Below, piece by piece: positions 8,525 to 16,939 of a stretch of 64,000 nt of DNA (positions are counted from its first letter, which is position 1; each line of letters starts with the position of its first letter). The notes beneath the pieces were generated by a model. The model had not been told where the DNA came from and ran no database searches. It saw only the letters and a program-made list of their open reading frames with translations. The DNA comes from Colimorpha sp045597845. Its GTDB lineage: Bacteria; Bacteroidota; Bacteroidia; Bacteroidales; P3. Made by a program: the position numbers and the translations under genes. Location of the stretch: positions 52,285 through 116,284 of the forward strand of contig JAZLKZ010000085.1 of assembly GCA_045597845.1 (NCBI GenBank), read 5' to 3'.

Positions 8525-9169
8525 TCACTTTTTCATCATCTTGATGGTCTCGCCAGGATTATCGGACTTAAAGACTGCACTGCCAGCCACCAACACGTCG
8601 GCACCAGCCTCGAAAAGTTTGGAAGCGTTTTCAACATTCACGCCACCATCAATTTCAATGAGACAGTTGGGATTTTTGCGGTTGCACAAGTCACGCAATT
8701 GACGCACCTTGTTGTAGGTGTTCTCAATGAATTTCTGGCCTCCGAAACCCGGGTTGACGGACATCAACAGCACCACGTCACAGAGTTGTACGGTATCTTC
8801 CAAAAGTGTTACAGCGGTACCGGGGTTCAGCACCACGCCGCACTTCATTCCAGCATCCTTGATGGCATGGAGCGTGCGGTCCAGATGGGTGCATGCCTCG
8901 TAATGAACCGTCAATATATCGGCTCCGGCATCCTTGAAATCGTTGATATAACGACCTGGATCGACAATCATCAGATGGACGTCAAGAGGTTTCTTGGCGT
9001 GCTTCTTGATATGTTTTACGATGGGCTGTCCAAAGGAGATGTTGGGCACAAAAACGCCATCCATCACGTCAACATGCAGCCAGTCACAATCGCTGCCGTT
9101 GAGCATTTCAACGTCACGTTGCAGATTTCCAAAATCCGCCGAAAGCAAAGAGGGGGAAATAAGTTTCAT
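8525..9169 (-). CDS. rpe: ribulose-phosphate 3-epimerase
   Basis: Interconverts ribulose-5-phosphate and xylulose-5-phosphate in the pentose phosphate pathway. The 214-residue TIM barrel has all the hallmarks: ISPSLLSADFGNL at the N-terminus, DWLHVDVMDGVFVPNISFG (about 30-48, with the catalytic Asp and metal-binding residues), VHYEA, LMSVNPGFGGQKFI (about 135-148) and the late EIDGGVN strand with its Asp. Length is normal. A long tandem repeat lies just upstream of its start. Confidence 0.97.
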   Translation of the reverse strand: MKLISPSLLSADFGNLQRDVEMLNGSDCDWLHVDVMDGVFVPNISFGQPIVKHIKKHAKKPLDVHLMIVDPGRYINDFKDAGADILTVHYEACTHLDRTLHAIKDAGMKCGVVLNPGTAVTLLEDTVQLCDVVLLMSVNPGFGGQKFIENTYNKVRQLRDLCNRKNPNCLIEIDGGVNVENASKLFEAGADVLVAGSAVFKSDNPGETIKMMKK

Positions 9170-9214
9170 TATGAGAATAAAGTTAAGAGTTTCAGATGTT
9201 CAGAGTTTCGGATG

Positions 9215-9379
9215 TTCAGAATCTGTATATCAATAAATCTATAAATCTGCATATCTGTAAATCTGTAAATCTGTAAATCTGTATATCTATAAATCTGTAT
9301 ATCTATAAATCTGTAAATCTATAAATCTGCATATCTGTAAATCTGTATATCTGTAAATCTGTATATCTATAAATCTGTA
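9215..9379. repeat. 9-bp tandem repeat array (ATCTGTAAA / ATCTATAAA)
   Basis: About 160 bp of imperfect 9-bp units, mostly TATCTGTAA, AATCTGTAA and AATCTATAA, filling the gap between rpe and the YitT gene. It has no start or stop pattern that suggests coding. The unit resembles runs before the LysM-hydrolase gene (16850-16890), so the same sequence type recurs at several gaps. Confidence 0.85.
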
Positions 9380-9380
9380 A

Positions 9381-10265
9381 TCACAGCTTCAGTTTTTCAA
9401 AATTCTTTCCAAAGACACCTTGGGTCTTGCTTACGCTGATGAAGGCATCTGTATCAATACGATGGATGATTTGCATCACATGCGGTTTGTCGGTCTTGTG
9501 GACGAGCATCAAAAGCACCTCCTGGCCCTTGTGGCTGTAGCAGCCTTCGGCATCAAGCAACGTAGCGCCACGTCCCACCTCCTTGGTCACGGTGTCCCCT
9601 ATCTCAGCATTTTTGGCAGAGAACACCATAATCTGATACGACTGCTTGTTGCCATCCAGCACCATGTCAAGCACATAAGTCATGGTAACCATGACGATAT
9701 ATCCAAAGACCACATTCTCCAACTTATGCGATACAAAGTATGAGCAGCCAATAATCACGATGTCGAGATACATGATAACCTTGCCAGGGGAGACGTTGTA
9801 ATACTTGCTACAAATCAACGCGATGATATCCGTGCCGCCACTATTGCCGCCCATCGAGAAAGTCATTCCGATACCCATTCCGCAGAGTGCGCCACCAATA
9901 ATGGCACACATAAAGTTCCCGAATTCCTCAACAACAAAGAGGTTCTCCACATGCAGCACCTGCTGCCACAAAATAAAGAATAGCGAAGAGCCGATGATGC
10001 CGTAGATGGTGTTGGCGCCGAACTTAGAGCCCAGCACCTTGAAGCCAATGGCAAGGAGAATGGCATTGAAAACCAGGTTCAAGACACCGATGGGAATACC
10101 CACCCCAGCGGCATAGTAGAGGATGGAAGAAATACCACTCACGCCCCCGCCGACAATCTGCGCCGGCAGCAGAAAAGCAGCCCACGCAAAGGTGTAGAGC
10201 GCCAAACCAAAGGTAATGACGATATACGAGAAAACGATAGCTCTCTTTTTCTGAAATATTTGCAT
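9381..10265 (-). CDS. YitT family membrane protein (DUF161/DUF2179)
   Basis: Integral inner-membrane protein of 294 residues. Five or six helices occupy about 10-190, including AQIVGGGVSGISSILYYAAG and the GGNSGGTDIIALI loop that marks the family. A C-terminal cytoplasmic DUF2179 domain (about 210-290) has VFSAKNAEIGDTVTKE and VLLMLVHKTDKPHVMQII. The molecular function is unknown in most bacteria. A candidate -7 box lies about 27 nt upstream of the start. The stop is immediately followed by the 9-bp repeat array. Confidence 0.9.
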   Translation of the reverse strand: MQIFQKKRAIVFSYIVITFGLALYTFAWAAFLLPAQIVGGGVSGISSILYYAAGVGIPIGVLNLVFNAILLAIGFKVLGSKFGANTIYGIIGSSLFFILWQQVLHVENLFVVEEFGNFMCAIIGGALCGMGIGMTFSMGGNSGGTDIIALICSKYYNVSPGKVIMYLDIVIIGCSYFVSHKLENVVFGYIVMVTMTYVLDMVLDGNKQSYQIMVFSAKNAEIGDTVTKEVGRGATLLDAEGCYSHKGQEVLLMLVHKTDKPHVMQIIHRIDTDAFISVSKTQGVFGKNFEKLKL

Positions 10266-10291
10266 AAAAGTATCCTTAAAAAAACTGAATG

Positions 10292-10299
10292 CAAATTTA
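10292..10299 (-). promoter_or_regulatory. -7 box TAAATTTG for the YitT gene
   Basis: On the minus strand the sequence reads GTAAATTTGC, matching TAnnTTTG, about 27 nt upstream of the YitT start codon. An AT-rich stretch with TTG elements precedes it. Confidence 0.5.
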
Positions 10300-10368
10300 C
10301 TAAATTATTTTCAATTTTACAAAATAGAATCAAGACTAATATTGCGAAGTTGACGAACCGAAACGGAA

Positions 10369-11055
10369 TCATTTATCATTCACGGGGATGTTATAGTTTC
10401 GGGCGCCGAAGATGGCGGAGCCCACGCGGACGAGGGTACTACCCTCCTCCATGGCTATCTGATAGTCGCCGCTCATACCCATAGAAATCTCTTTGAATTC
10501 AGGCTTGTCTGGGAAGAACTGGTTTTTGAGTTGCTGCTGATAGTCGTGAAGGGTGTGGAACTCCTTGCGGATGAGGTCGGTGTCGGGAGTATTGGTAGCC
10601 ATACCCATCACGCCTACGATGCGGATATGCGTCATGGATTTATATTCCGGAGATTGGAGGAGTGCTTGAGCCTCAGAAAGGTCTAATCCGAACTTGGTCT
10701 CCTCGGTGGCGATGTGGAACTGGAGCAGGCAATCGACTATGCGGTCGTGCTTGGCGGCTTCCTTCTCGACGGCACACAACAGATTGAGTGAGTCGATGCT
10801 ATGAATCAGTGCGACATACGGGATGATGTACTTTATCTTGTTGGTCTGAAGGTGACCGATAAAGTGCCATTCGATGTCTTTTGGCAGGACTTCGTGCTTG
10901 TCGCGCATTTCAAGAGCTTTGTTCTCGCCAAAGAGACGCTGTCCTGCATTGTAGGCTTCCCAAAGGTCTTCGACGGGTTTGGTCTTGGAAACGGCGATGA
11001 GACGTGTGGGAGCGGTGATTGTGGAAAGAACGGATTTTAGAGATTCTTGGATCAT
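10369..11055 (-). CDS. YggS family pyridoxal-phosphate homeostasis protein
   Basis: PLP-binding TIM-barrel protein (YggS/PROSC), 228 residues, that keeps free pyridoxal phosphate in check. Visible motifs are LIAVSKTKPVE (PLP-binding Lys near 25), LFGENKALEM, WHFIGHLQTNKIKYI (about 62-77), FHIATEETKFGL, GVMGMAT and the phosphate-binding EISMGMSGDYQIA...STLVRVGSAIFG (about 190-220). It has no partner domain. It is separated from topB by a repeat array. Confidence 0.95.
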   Translation of the reverse strand: MIQESLKSVLSTITAPTRLIAVSKTKPVEDLWEAYNAGQRLFGENKALEMRDKHEVLPKDIEWHFIGHLQTNKIKYIIPYVALIHSIDSLNLLCAVEKEAAKHDRIVDCLLQFHIATEETKFGLDLSEAQALLQSPEYKSMTHIRIVGVMGMATNTPDTDLIRKEFHTLHDYQQQLKNQFFPDKPEFKEISMGMSGDYQIAMEEGSTLVRVGSAIFGARNYNIPVNDK

Positions 11056-11064
11056 GGGAGAAAG

Positions 11065-11155
11065 GATATTTAGAGGTTCAGATGTTCAGATATTTAGATA
11101 TTTAGATGTTTAGATGTTTAGATTTTCAGATATTTAGACATTCAGATATCACTAA
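11065..11155. repeat. 8-9-bp tandem repeat array (TTTAGATG / TTCAGATA)
   Basis: About 85 bp of units such as ATTTAGAT, GTTTAGAT and ATTCAGAT, ending in ATCACTAATCACTGGTCACT. It lies between topB and the YggS gene and joins a tandem array to the GGTCACT repeat flavour. Confidence 0.8.
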
Positions 11156-13042
11156 TCACTGGTCACTAGTCACTTTACTGATACGTCGGTTGGAGGTGTC
11201 GAGCATTACTTGCTGTACGATTTGGGTGACCATCTGCTTGAGTTCTTCAATGAACTGATGGGGGTCGTATTTGTGAGATTCAATTTCACGTAACTTCTTC
11301 TCCCACTGTCCAGTAAGTTCTGCGCTTTTAAGTAGTTCTTCATGTATGACATCAATAAGTTCAATGCCTGTGGTGGTGGCAATAAGGTTTTTGCGTTCTT
11401 TGCGGATGTAACCGCGTTTGACGAGAGTCTCAATGATGGAAGCTCTAGTGGAAGGTCTTCCTATGCCGTTCTCCTTCAATGCGTCACGCAATTCCTCGTC
11501 TTCTACAAACTTGCCTGCGGTCTCCATGGCACGAAGCAACGTGGCTTCGGTGTAGGGCTTTGGAGGCGTGGTTTGTTTTTCGGTAAGCGTTGGCGTATGA
11601 GGCCCATGCTCGCCCTTTTGGAAATCGGGAAGAGTCTTCTCCTCGTCGTCTTCCTTCTTTTCCTCCTCGCCCATATTGCGCAGACTGCCAAACACAGCTC
11701 GCCAGCCTTCATCAAGTATCTGTTTTCCAGAAGTCTTGAACTTCAATGGTTTTGGTTGTTTGCCTTCAGGTGTAGGATTGGGTTGCACCGCACCGACAAC
11801 AGTGGTAGTGGAGAACTTGCAGTCGGGATAGAAAACGGCGATAAACCTTCTCGCAACAAGGTCATACACGCGTTTTTCCGCCAAGGTAAGGTCGCCGTTA
11901 GAAGGATTGACACCCGTAGGAATGATGGCATGGTGATCCGTTACCTTAGAGCTGTCGAACACCTTCTTGGACTTGGGCAGCTTGGTTCCCATAAGCGGCT
12001 GGATGAGTGCAGCGTAGGGGGCAAGACCTTGCAAGATAGAGGGACATTTGCCATAGACATCATCACTGAGGTAGGTGGTATCAACACGGGGATAGGTTGT
12101 GAGCTTCTTTTCGTAAAGGCTCTGGATGTGTTTCAACGTTTCGTCGGCAGAGAAAGAGAACTTCTTGTTGCACTCAACTTGAAGACTTGTAAGGTCGAAC
12201 AATCTCGGTGGTGCTTCCGTTCCTTTTTTCTGCGATACATCTTTGATTTCAAATTCTTTTCCTACGATAGATTCAAGTGCTGCTTTACCATCTTCTTCGT
12301 TCTTGATTTTTCCTTTGGTACTTTCTCCCTCTTCTTTGTCTTTGTCCTCCATAAGGGTGAAAAGGGTGTCACGATAAAGGGTGGAAAGCACCCAATATTT
12401 TTCGGGTTGGAAATTCTTGATTTCCGCCTGGCGCTTGACAATGAGCGCAAGCGTTGGAGTCTGGACGCGTCCAATACTCAAAGTCTGACCTTGCCCCTGA
12501 CGGTATTTAAGCGTATAGAGACGTGTGGCATTCATGCCCAACAACCAATCCCCAATGGCACGGCACAAACCAGCCTCGTAGAGCGACTGATAGTCGTCTT
12601 GAGGTTTGAGGTTTGCAAAACCCTCACGGATAGACTCTTCCGTCATAGAGGAAATCCAAAGCCGCTGTACTGGACATTTGGCACGCGCCTTTTGCATTAC
12701 CCAACGCTGGATGAGTTCACCCTCTTGCCCGGCATCGCCGCAGTTGATGATGGAATCGGCTGATTGCATAAGGCGCTCAATGGTGGCGAACTGTTTTTCA
12801 TAGCCTTGGTTGGGAATGAGCTTGATGCCGAAACGCTGCGGAATCATAGGGAGACGGCTGATAGCCCATGGTTTCCATTCGGGATAATAGTCGTGGGGTT
12901 CCTTGAGGGTACAGAGATGTCCAAAAGTCCAAGTTACTTGATAGCCATTGCCTTCCATGTAGCCATCATGGCTTTCGGTGGCACCAAGAACCTTGGCGAT
13001 ATCTTTGGCAACAGAAGGTTTTTCGGCAATACAGACTATCAT
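11156..13042 (-). CDS. topB: DNA topoisomerase III
   Basis: Type IA topoisomerase that decatenates and relaxes DNA. 628 residues. The N-terminal Toprim domain has IAEKPSVAKDIAKVLG and CGDAGQEGELIQRWV (about 101-115, acidic metal site). The catalytic Tyr is Tyr317 in TYPRVDTTYL. SIGRVQTPTLALIV (about 189-202) and the late GIGRPSTRASIIETLVKRGYI are conserved. The lysine-rich loop EDKDKEEGESTKGKIKNEEDG (about 232-252) and the EEEKKEDDEE run are low complexity. No C-terminal zinc ribbon is evident. It is followed on the minus strand by the YggS gene. Confidence 0.96.
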   Translation of the reverse strand: MIVCIAEKPSVAKDIAKVLGATESHDGYMEGNGYQVTWTFGHLCTLKEPHDYYPEWKPWAISRLPMIPQRFGIKLIPNQGYEKQFATIERLMQSADSIINCGDAGQEGELIQRWVMQKARAKCPVQRLWISSMTEESIREGFANLKPQDDYQSLYEAGLCRAIGDWLLGMNATRLYTLKYRQGQGQTLSIGRVQTPTLALIVKRQAEIKNFQPEKYWVLSTLYRDTLFTLMEDKDKEEGESTKGKIKNEEDGKAALESIVGKEFEIKDVSQKKGTEAPPRLFDLTSLQVECNKKFSFSADETLKHIQSLYEKKLTTYPRVDTTYLSDDVYGKCPSILQGLAPYAALIQPLMGTKLPKSKKVFDSSKVTDHHAIIPTGVNPSNGDLTLAEKRVYDLVARRFIAVFYPDCKFSTTTVVGAVQPNPTPEGKQPKPLKFKTSGKQILDEGWRAVFGSLRNMGEEEKKEDDEEKTLPDFQKGEHGPHTPTLTEKQTTPPKPYTEATLLRAMETAGKFVEDEELRDALKENGIGRPSTRASIIETLVKRGYIRKERKNLIATTTGIELIDVIHEELLKSAELTGQWEKKLREIESHKYDPHQFIEELKQMVTQIVQQVMLDTSNRRISKVTSDQ

Positions 13043-13096
13043 GGTGAAGTGTGAGTTGTGAACTGTGAATAGGTGGACAATCTTCTAATCTCAAAG
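13043..13096. repeat. intergenic gap with weak repeat
   Basis: Short gap between prmA and topB. GTGTGAGTTGTGAACTGTGAA resembles the CACTGTTCACA flavour of the window repeats. No gene or terminator is seen. Confidence 0.35.
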
Positions 13097-13939
13097 TCAA
13101 GATCTTAAAAATCTAATTGCCGCCCAGGAGTCGCGGAGGCGTGTTTCTTGCAGCACCAGCCCCAATGTGGCGGCTTTTTCCTCCAATGCGGGGATGTCGT
13201 GTTCGTAGAATCCACTGAGCAACAAGGAGCCTTGGGGCTTGAGCACGGCGGCATAGTATTGCATGTCGCGGAGCAGGATATTGCGATTGATGTTGGCGAT
13301 GATGAGGTCGAAAGGCTCGGAACCTTGAAGCAACGAAGCATCGCCTATGCGGATGTTAAGCTCCACATTGTTGCGCATGCAGTTCTCCAGAGCGTTGTTG
13401 TATGCCCATTCGTCAATGTCGATGCCTTCCACATACGCAGCCCCACGCATCTTGGCGAGGATGCCCAAAACAGCCGTTCCACAGCCCATGTCCAACACGC
13501 GCAACCCCTCAAGGGGCATCTCAGCGAGATAGGAAAGCATCATATAAGTTGTCTGATGGTGGGCCGTTCCGAAACTCATCTTAGGCTCAATCTCAATCTC
13601 ATAGCTCACATCGTCGCGATGCTCGTGGAATGGGGCGCGTACCCAGATGGGGCAATTGCACTCCACTAACACAGGTTGGTGCTGCTTCTCCCACTCCTCG
13701 TTCCAGTTTTTGTCGGGCGGAAAGGAAACAGCATATTGGATATCAACCAAAGTGGAATAATCAGCCACGACAGCCTTCAGAAAAGACTCATCAAACTGGT
13801 CCAAGGGAACGTATGCCTGGAGACCATCGGATGTTTCTACGAAACTGTCGTAAGGACCTTCGTTGCCCAAGGCATCAACTAACAGGTCGCGGAATGGGTT
13901 GCAAGAAGAGAGATGAAAGGTTACTTCGGCGTACTGCAT
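13097..13939 (-). CDS. prmA: ribosomal protein L11 methyltransferase
   Basis: Trimethylates ribosomal protein L11 using SAM. 280 residues. The N-terminal substrate-recognition domain is about 1-110. The C-terminal Rossmann methylase has motif I RVLDMGCGTAVLGILA (about 154-169), GIDIDEWAYNNA as motif II, and motif IV DLIIANINRNIL (about 220-231), the NxN-type motif of PrmA. The linker contains SFGTAHHQTTYMML, the usual FGTGxHxTT site in slightly altered form. It is co-oriented with truA upstream and topB downstream. Confidence 0.94.
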   Translation of the reverse strand: MQYAEVTFHLSSCNPFRDLLVDALGNEGPYDSFVETSDGLQAYVPLDQFDESFLKAVVADYSTLVDIQYAVSFPPDKNWNEEWEKQHQPVLVECNCPIWVRAPFHEHRDDVSYEIEIEPKMSFGTAHHQTTYMMLSYLAEMPLEGLRVLDMGCGTAVLGILAKMRGAAYVEGIDIDEWAYNNALENCMRNNVELNIRIGDASLLQGSEPFDLIIANINRNILLRDMQYYAAVLKPQGSLLLSGFYEHDIPALEEKAATLGLVLQETRLRDSWAAIRFLRS

Positions 13940-14030
13940 TGGAATTGAGAATTAGTTAAGAGTTATTGAGTTAAGAGTTATTGAGTTAAGAGTTAAGAGC
14001 CAAAACCCAGTCACAGGTCACCATTCACTA
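13940..14030. repeat. intergenic tandem repeat (GAGTTAAGAGTTATT)
   Basis: Between truA and prmA: AATTGAGAATTAGTTAAG, then three runs of GAGTTAAGAGTTA/TT, then CAGTCACAGGTCACC and ATTCACTA. It is the clearest multi-copy example of the family in the window. Confidence 0.75.
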
Positions 14031-14787
14031 AATCAGGGTATTCAACTTTGGTGAGGAAGAGGCCTTGGGGCGGCATGCTCACGCCTGCGGCGCAACGGTC
14101 TTTGCGTTCGATAATCTCCCGGAGGCCTTCAATGGTGAGTTTGCCTCGACCCACGTCAAGCAAGGTTCCCGTAACGGAACGTACCATATTGCGCAAAAAG
14201 CGGTTGCTGCGGATGGTGAAGACCCACTCCTCGCCCACCCTGTCCCAGTGGGCTTCGGAGAGGTGACAGATGTTGGTCTTGACCTGTGTATGAAGTTTGG
14301 CGAAACTGGTGAAATCCTCATATTCCATCAGCACCTTGGCAGCAGCGTTCATCAATCCGAGGTCGGGTTGGAAATAGATACGGCTGTAGAGTCCAAGGTT
14401 GAAAGGCAACCGTTTGTCGGACACATGATATTGATAGGTGCGCGCCACGGCGTCGAAACGGGCATGGGCGTTGGACTTTACGGGAAAAATGTCGTAGATT
14501 CTCAGGTCGGTAGGAAGATATGAATTGAGCTTGAAAGTAAGTTGGGTGCATTGCTGAACAAGCGTTTCCTCGGCAGAAGCCTCGATAGCCCAGTCGAAAT
14601 GTGCGTAGAAATCGCTCGCATGCACCCCAGTATCTGTTCTGCCACAGCCCACAATGGCAATCTTCTGTCGAAGAAGCGTCGAAAGCGCCTCCTCGATAGT
14701 CTGCTGAACGGTAGGCAATCCCGGTTGCGTCTGCCAACCGCAGTAGTTGGTTCCATTGTAAGCCAGATGTATGAAAAAACGAGACAA
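14011..14787 (-). CDS. truA: tRNA pseudouridine synthase A
   Basis: Converts U38-U40 of tRNA anticodon arms to pseudouridine. 258 residues. It starts SRFFIHLAYNGTNYCGWQTQP. The catalytic Asp is Asp52 in GCGRTDTGVHA. Conserved RTYQYHVS, FTSFAKLHTQVKT and FLRNMVRSVTGTLLDVGRGK (about 205-225) follow. Length is normal. The first gene of a minus-strand run towards prmA and topB, it is divergent from sppA. Confidence 0.96.
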   Translation of the reverse strand: MSRFFIHLAYNGTNYCGWQTQPGLPTVQQTIEEALSTLLRQKIAIVGCGRTDTGVHASDFYAHFDWAIEASAEETLVQQCTQLTFKLNSYLPTDLRIYDIFPVKSNAHARFDAVARTYQYHVSDKRLPFNLGLYSRIYFQPDLGLMNAAAKVLMEYEDFTSFAKLHTQVKTNICHLSEAHWDRVGEEWVFTIRSNRFLRNMVRSVTGTLLDVGRGKLTIEGLREIIERKDRCAAGVSMPPQGLFLTKVEYPDLVNGDL

Positions 14788-15056
14788 GGGAATTGAATTT
14801 GAGTTTAAGGGGTTGATTTTCTATATATGCAAGACATTATCGGGAAGACAGGGAACTAATCATTGGCCTCATCTTTATTGAAACTGCAAAATTACAAAAA
14901 GTTTCGTAAATTTGCAGATTCATTTACCAACAACGTACGGTGGAATGTGGAGTGAATGTTTTTGGATGTGACTTGACCGCTGTTGGGATGGCAATATTAG
15001 GTCTCCACAATGGTCCCGACCTGAAAACAATGCGTAAAACATAAAACCCACACAAT
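14788..15056 (+). promoter_or_regulatory. sppA upstream region with -7 box TAAATTTG at 14907-14914
   Basis: A 269-bp gap between the divergent truA and sppA. TAAATTTG at 14907-14914 fits the Bacteroidota -7 consensus and would give a leader of about 135 nt. In the leader an 18-codon frame (starting ATGGCAATATTAGG at about 14987 and ending TAA 12 nt before the sppA ATG) is open, as is the sense frame upstream of it for some 20 codons. It could be a leader peptide or chance. Confidence 0.45.
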
Positions 15057-16835
15057 ATGGAACATACACAACGACAGCCACTTGGATTTGGAAAGACCAT
15101 GTTGGCTTCCGCTTTAGGCGTAATCATCGCTTCTGCTATTCTTAGTATTATAGGATTCCTACTTATGGTAGGGATGCTCGCCTCGGCTGTGGCATCTTCT
15201 AAAGATTCATCCACTCCCATCGTCGGAGACCACATCTTTTTGAAAATCGACCTTTCCAAGACCTATCAGGAACGCACTCCCGACCAATTCACGACATTGT
15301 TTGGCGATGAAAAGGTTGGCGGATTTTGCGACCTGCTGACTGCCATCGAGAAAGCCAAGAGCGACAGCAAGATTGACGGTTTGTACATTTTTGCCACTGC
15401 GGCAAGCAGCATGTCGTGGGGCCAGACCGAAGAACTGCGCAACGCACTGAAAGACTTCAAGAACGAGAGCGGGAAACCCGTGGTGGCATACGGCGTCTCC
15501 TATTCACAGTCGGGCTATTACCTTGCCACTGTAGCCAACAAGATTGCCATCCACCCTTCTGGCATGCTCGATTTCCGCGGAATAGGCGCAGAGATAATGT
15601 ATTACAAAGACTTGTTGGACAAATTCGACGTAAAAATCGACCTTATACGACCCGAAAGCAACGCCTATAAGAGTGCTGGAGAGACCTATATCCGCAACAA
15701 TATGAGCGATGCCAACCGCATTCAGATACGCACCTACATCTCCAGCATCTGGAACCACGTGACCGAGGGAATCGCCGCCCAAAGAAACTTGACCGTAAAC
15801 CAAGTGAACGAGATTGCCGACAACCTCAGCGGCTATCTCGCCAATGATGCCGTGAGCCAGAAACTGATAGACACCATGCTGTTTGAGAGCGACATCAAAA
15901 CCATCCTCAAGAAAGATTTTGGATGCAAACGCATTGTGTCGGCTTCGAAATATGCCAAGAGCATTACGCCCAACAAGAGCAAGAACAAGATTGCGGTAAT
16001 CTACGCCGAAGGCGACGTGGTGGACGGCAAAAGCAACGGCTACCAGACGGCAGTATATAGCGACGACATCGTTGAGGCTTTCGAACAAGCCGCCAAGGAC
16101 AAAGATGTGAAAGCCATCGTATTGAGAGTAAACTCACCGGGAGGTTCCGTTACGGCTTCCGAAGCCATGACCCACGCCATTATGCGCGCCAAGCAGCAGA
16201 AACCCATCATCGTATCCATGAGCGACCTCGCTGCAAGCGCCGGCTATGAAATCTCCTGCAACGCCACCAAGATTGTGGCGCAACCCACAACCATTACGGG
16301 CAGCATCGGAGTTTTCGCCACCATTCCCGAAATCGGAGAACTGCTGAACAAGAAATTGGGAATCCACATTGACACCGTATGCACCAACAAGAACGCCAGC
16401 GGATTGAACATCATGCGTCCCCTTTCGCCCACAGCAAGAGCCATGATGCAACGCAACGTCGAGGATTTCTACGTCACTTTCTGTCAACGAGTTGCCAAGG
16501 GTCGCGGAATGCGTGTGACACAAGTAGATAGTATTGCCAAGGGCAGAGTATGGACAGGTGCCGACGCCATCAAGATTGGTTTGGTAGATACACTCGGCGG
16601 ATTTGACGTTGCATTAAGTATCGCCGCCAAAGAGGCAGGCATCTCCGACTATACCACAACAAGCTACCCCAAGCAAGGTGACGTAATGACTCGTCTTTTC
16701 AAAATGGCCGACGACGAAGATGTCAAACTCGAGCAACGCCTCAACGCCATCATTCCTTTTTACAGCGACATGCGCTATTGGGCGAATATGGCACCCCTCC
16801 AGGCTCGTCTGCCTTATGCAATAGAGATTAAATAA
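15057..16835 (+). CDS. sppA: signal peptide peptidase SppA, 67-kDa type
   Basis: Membrane-anchored serine protease (family S49) that degrades cleaved signal peptides. 592 residues with one N-terminal membrane helix (about 15-45). It has two tandem S49 domains, as in E. coli SppA. The first has the catalytic Lys in RPESNAYKSAGE (about 203). The second has VNSPGGSVTASEAM (about 360-373) and the nucleophile region MSDLAASAGYEISC (about 386-399), followed by TITGSIGVF. Length is normal for the long type. It is followed after 104 nt by the LysM hydrolase gene. Confidence 0.96.
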   Translation: MEHTQRQPLGFGKTMLASALGVIIASAILSIIGFLLMVGMLASAVASSKDSSTPIVGDHIFLKIDLSKTYQERTPDQFTTLFGDEKVGGFCDLLTAIEKAKSDSKIDGLYIFATAASSMSWGQTEELRNALKDFKNESGKPVVAYGVSYSQSGYYLATVANKIAIHPSGMLDFRGIGAEIMYYKDLLDKFDVKIDLIRPESNAYKSAGETYIRNNMSDANRIQIRTYISSIWNHVTEGIAAQRNLTVNQVNEIADNLSGYLANDAVSQKLIDTMLFESDIKTILKKDFGCKRIVSASKYAKSITPNKSKNKIAVIYAEGDVVDGKSNGYQTAVYSDDIVEAFEQAAKDKDVKAIVLRVNSPGGSVTASEAMTHAIMRAKQQKPIIVSMSDLAASAGYEISCNATKIVAQPTTITGSIGVFATIPEIGELLNKKLGIHIDTVCTNKNASGLNIMRPLSPTARAMMQRNVEDFYVTFCQRVAKGRGMRVTQVDSIAKGRVWTGADAIKIGLVDTLGGFDVALSIAAKEAGISDYTTTSYPKQGDVMTRLFKMADDEDVKLEQRLNAIIPFYSDMRYWANMAPLQARLPYAIEIK

Positions 16836-16839
16836 TGAA

Positions 16840-16939
16840 TGGTGAAATGTTAGATTTACAGATTTATAGATATACAGAATCTGAACATCTGAAATAGCGA
16901 TTAGCAAACTCCTTCTACAATCTACAATACATAATTCAA
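16840..16939. repeat. short ATTTACAG/ATTTATAG repeat gap
   Basis: Between sppA and the LysM hydrolase gene. AGATTTACAGATTTATAGAT and CAGAATCTGAACATCTG resemble the 9-bp array at 9215-9379. No other signal is seen. Confidence 0.5.

Noticed and set aside
14987..15044. Short open frame in the sppA leader (starting ATGGCAATATTAGG)
   Set aside because: 18 codons, no conserved motif, and no clear RBS; kept only as a remark in the sppA upstream entry.
14924..15259. 111-codon minus-strand frame over the sppA 5' end
   Set aside because: Overlaps sppA codons in the antisense frame and has no promoter or motif; treated as a shadow.
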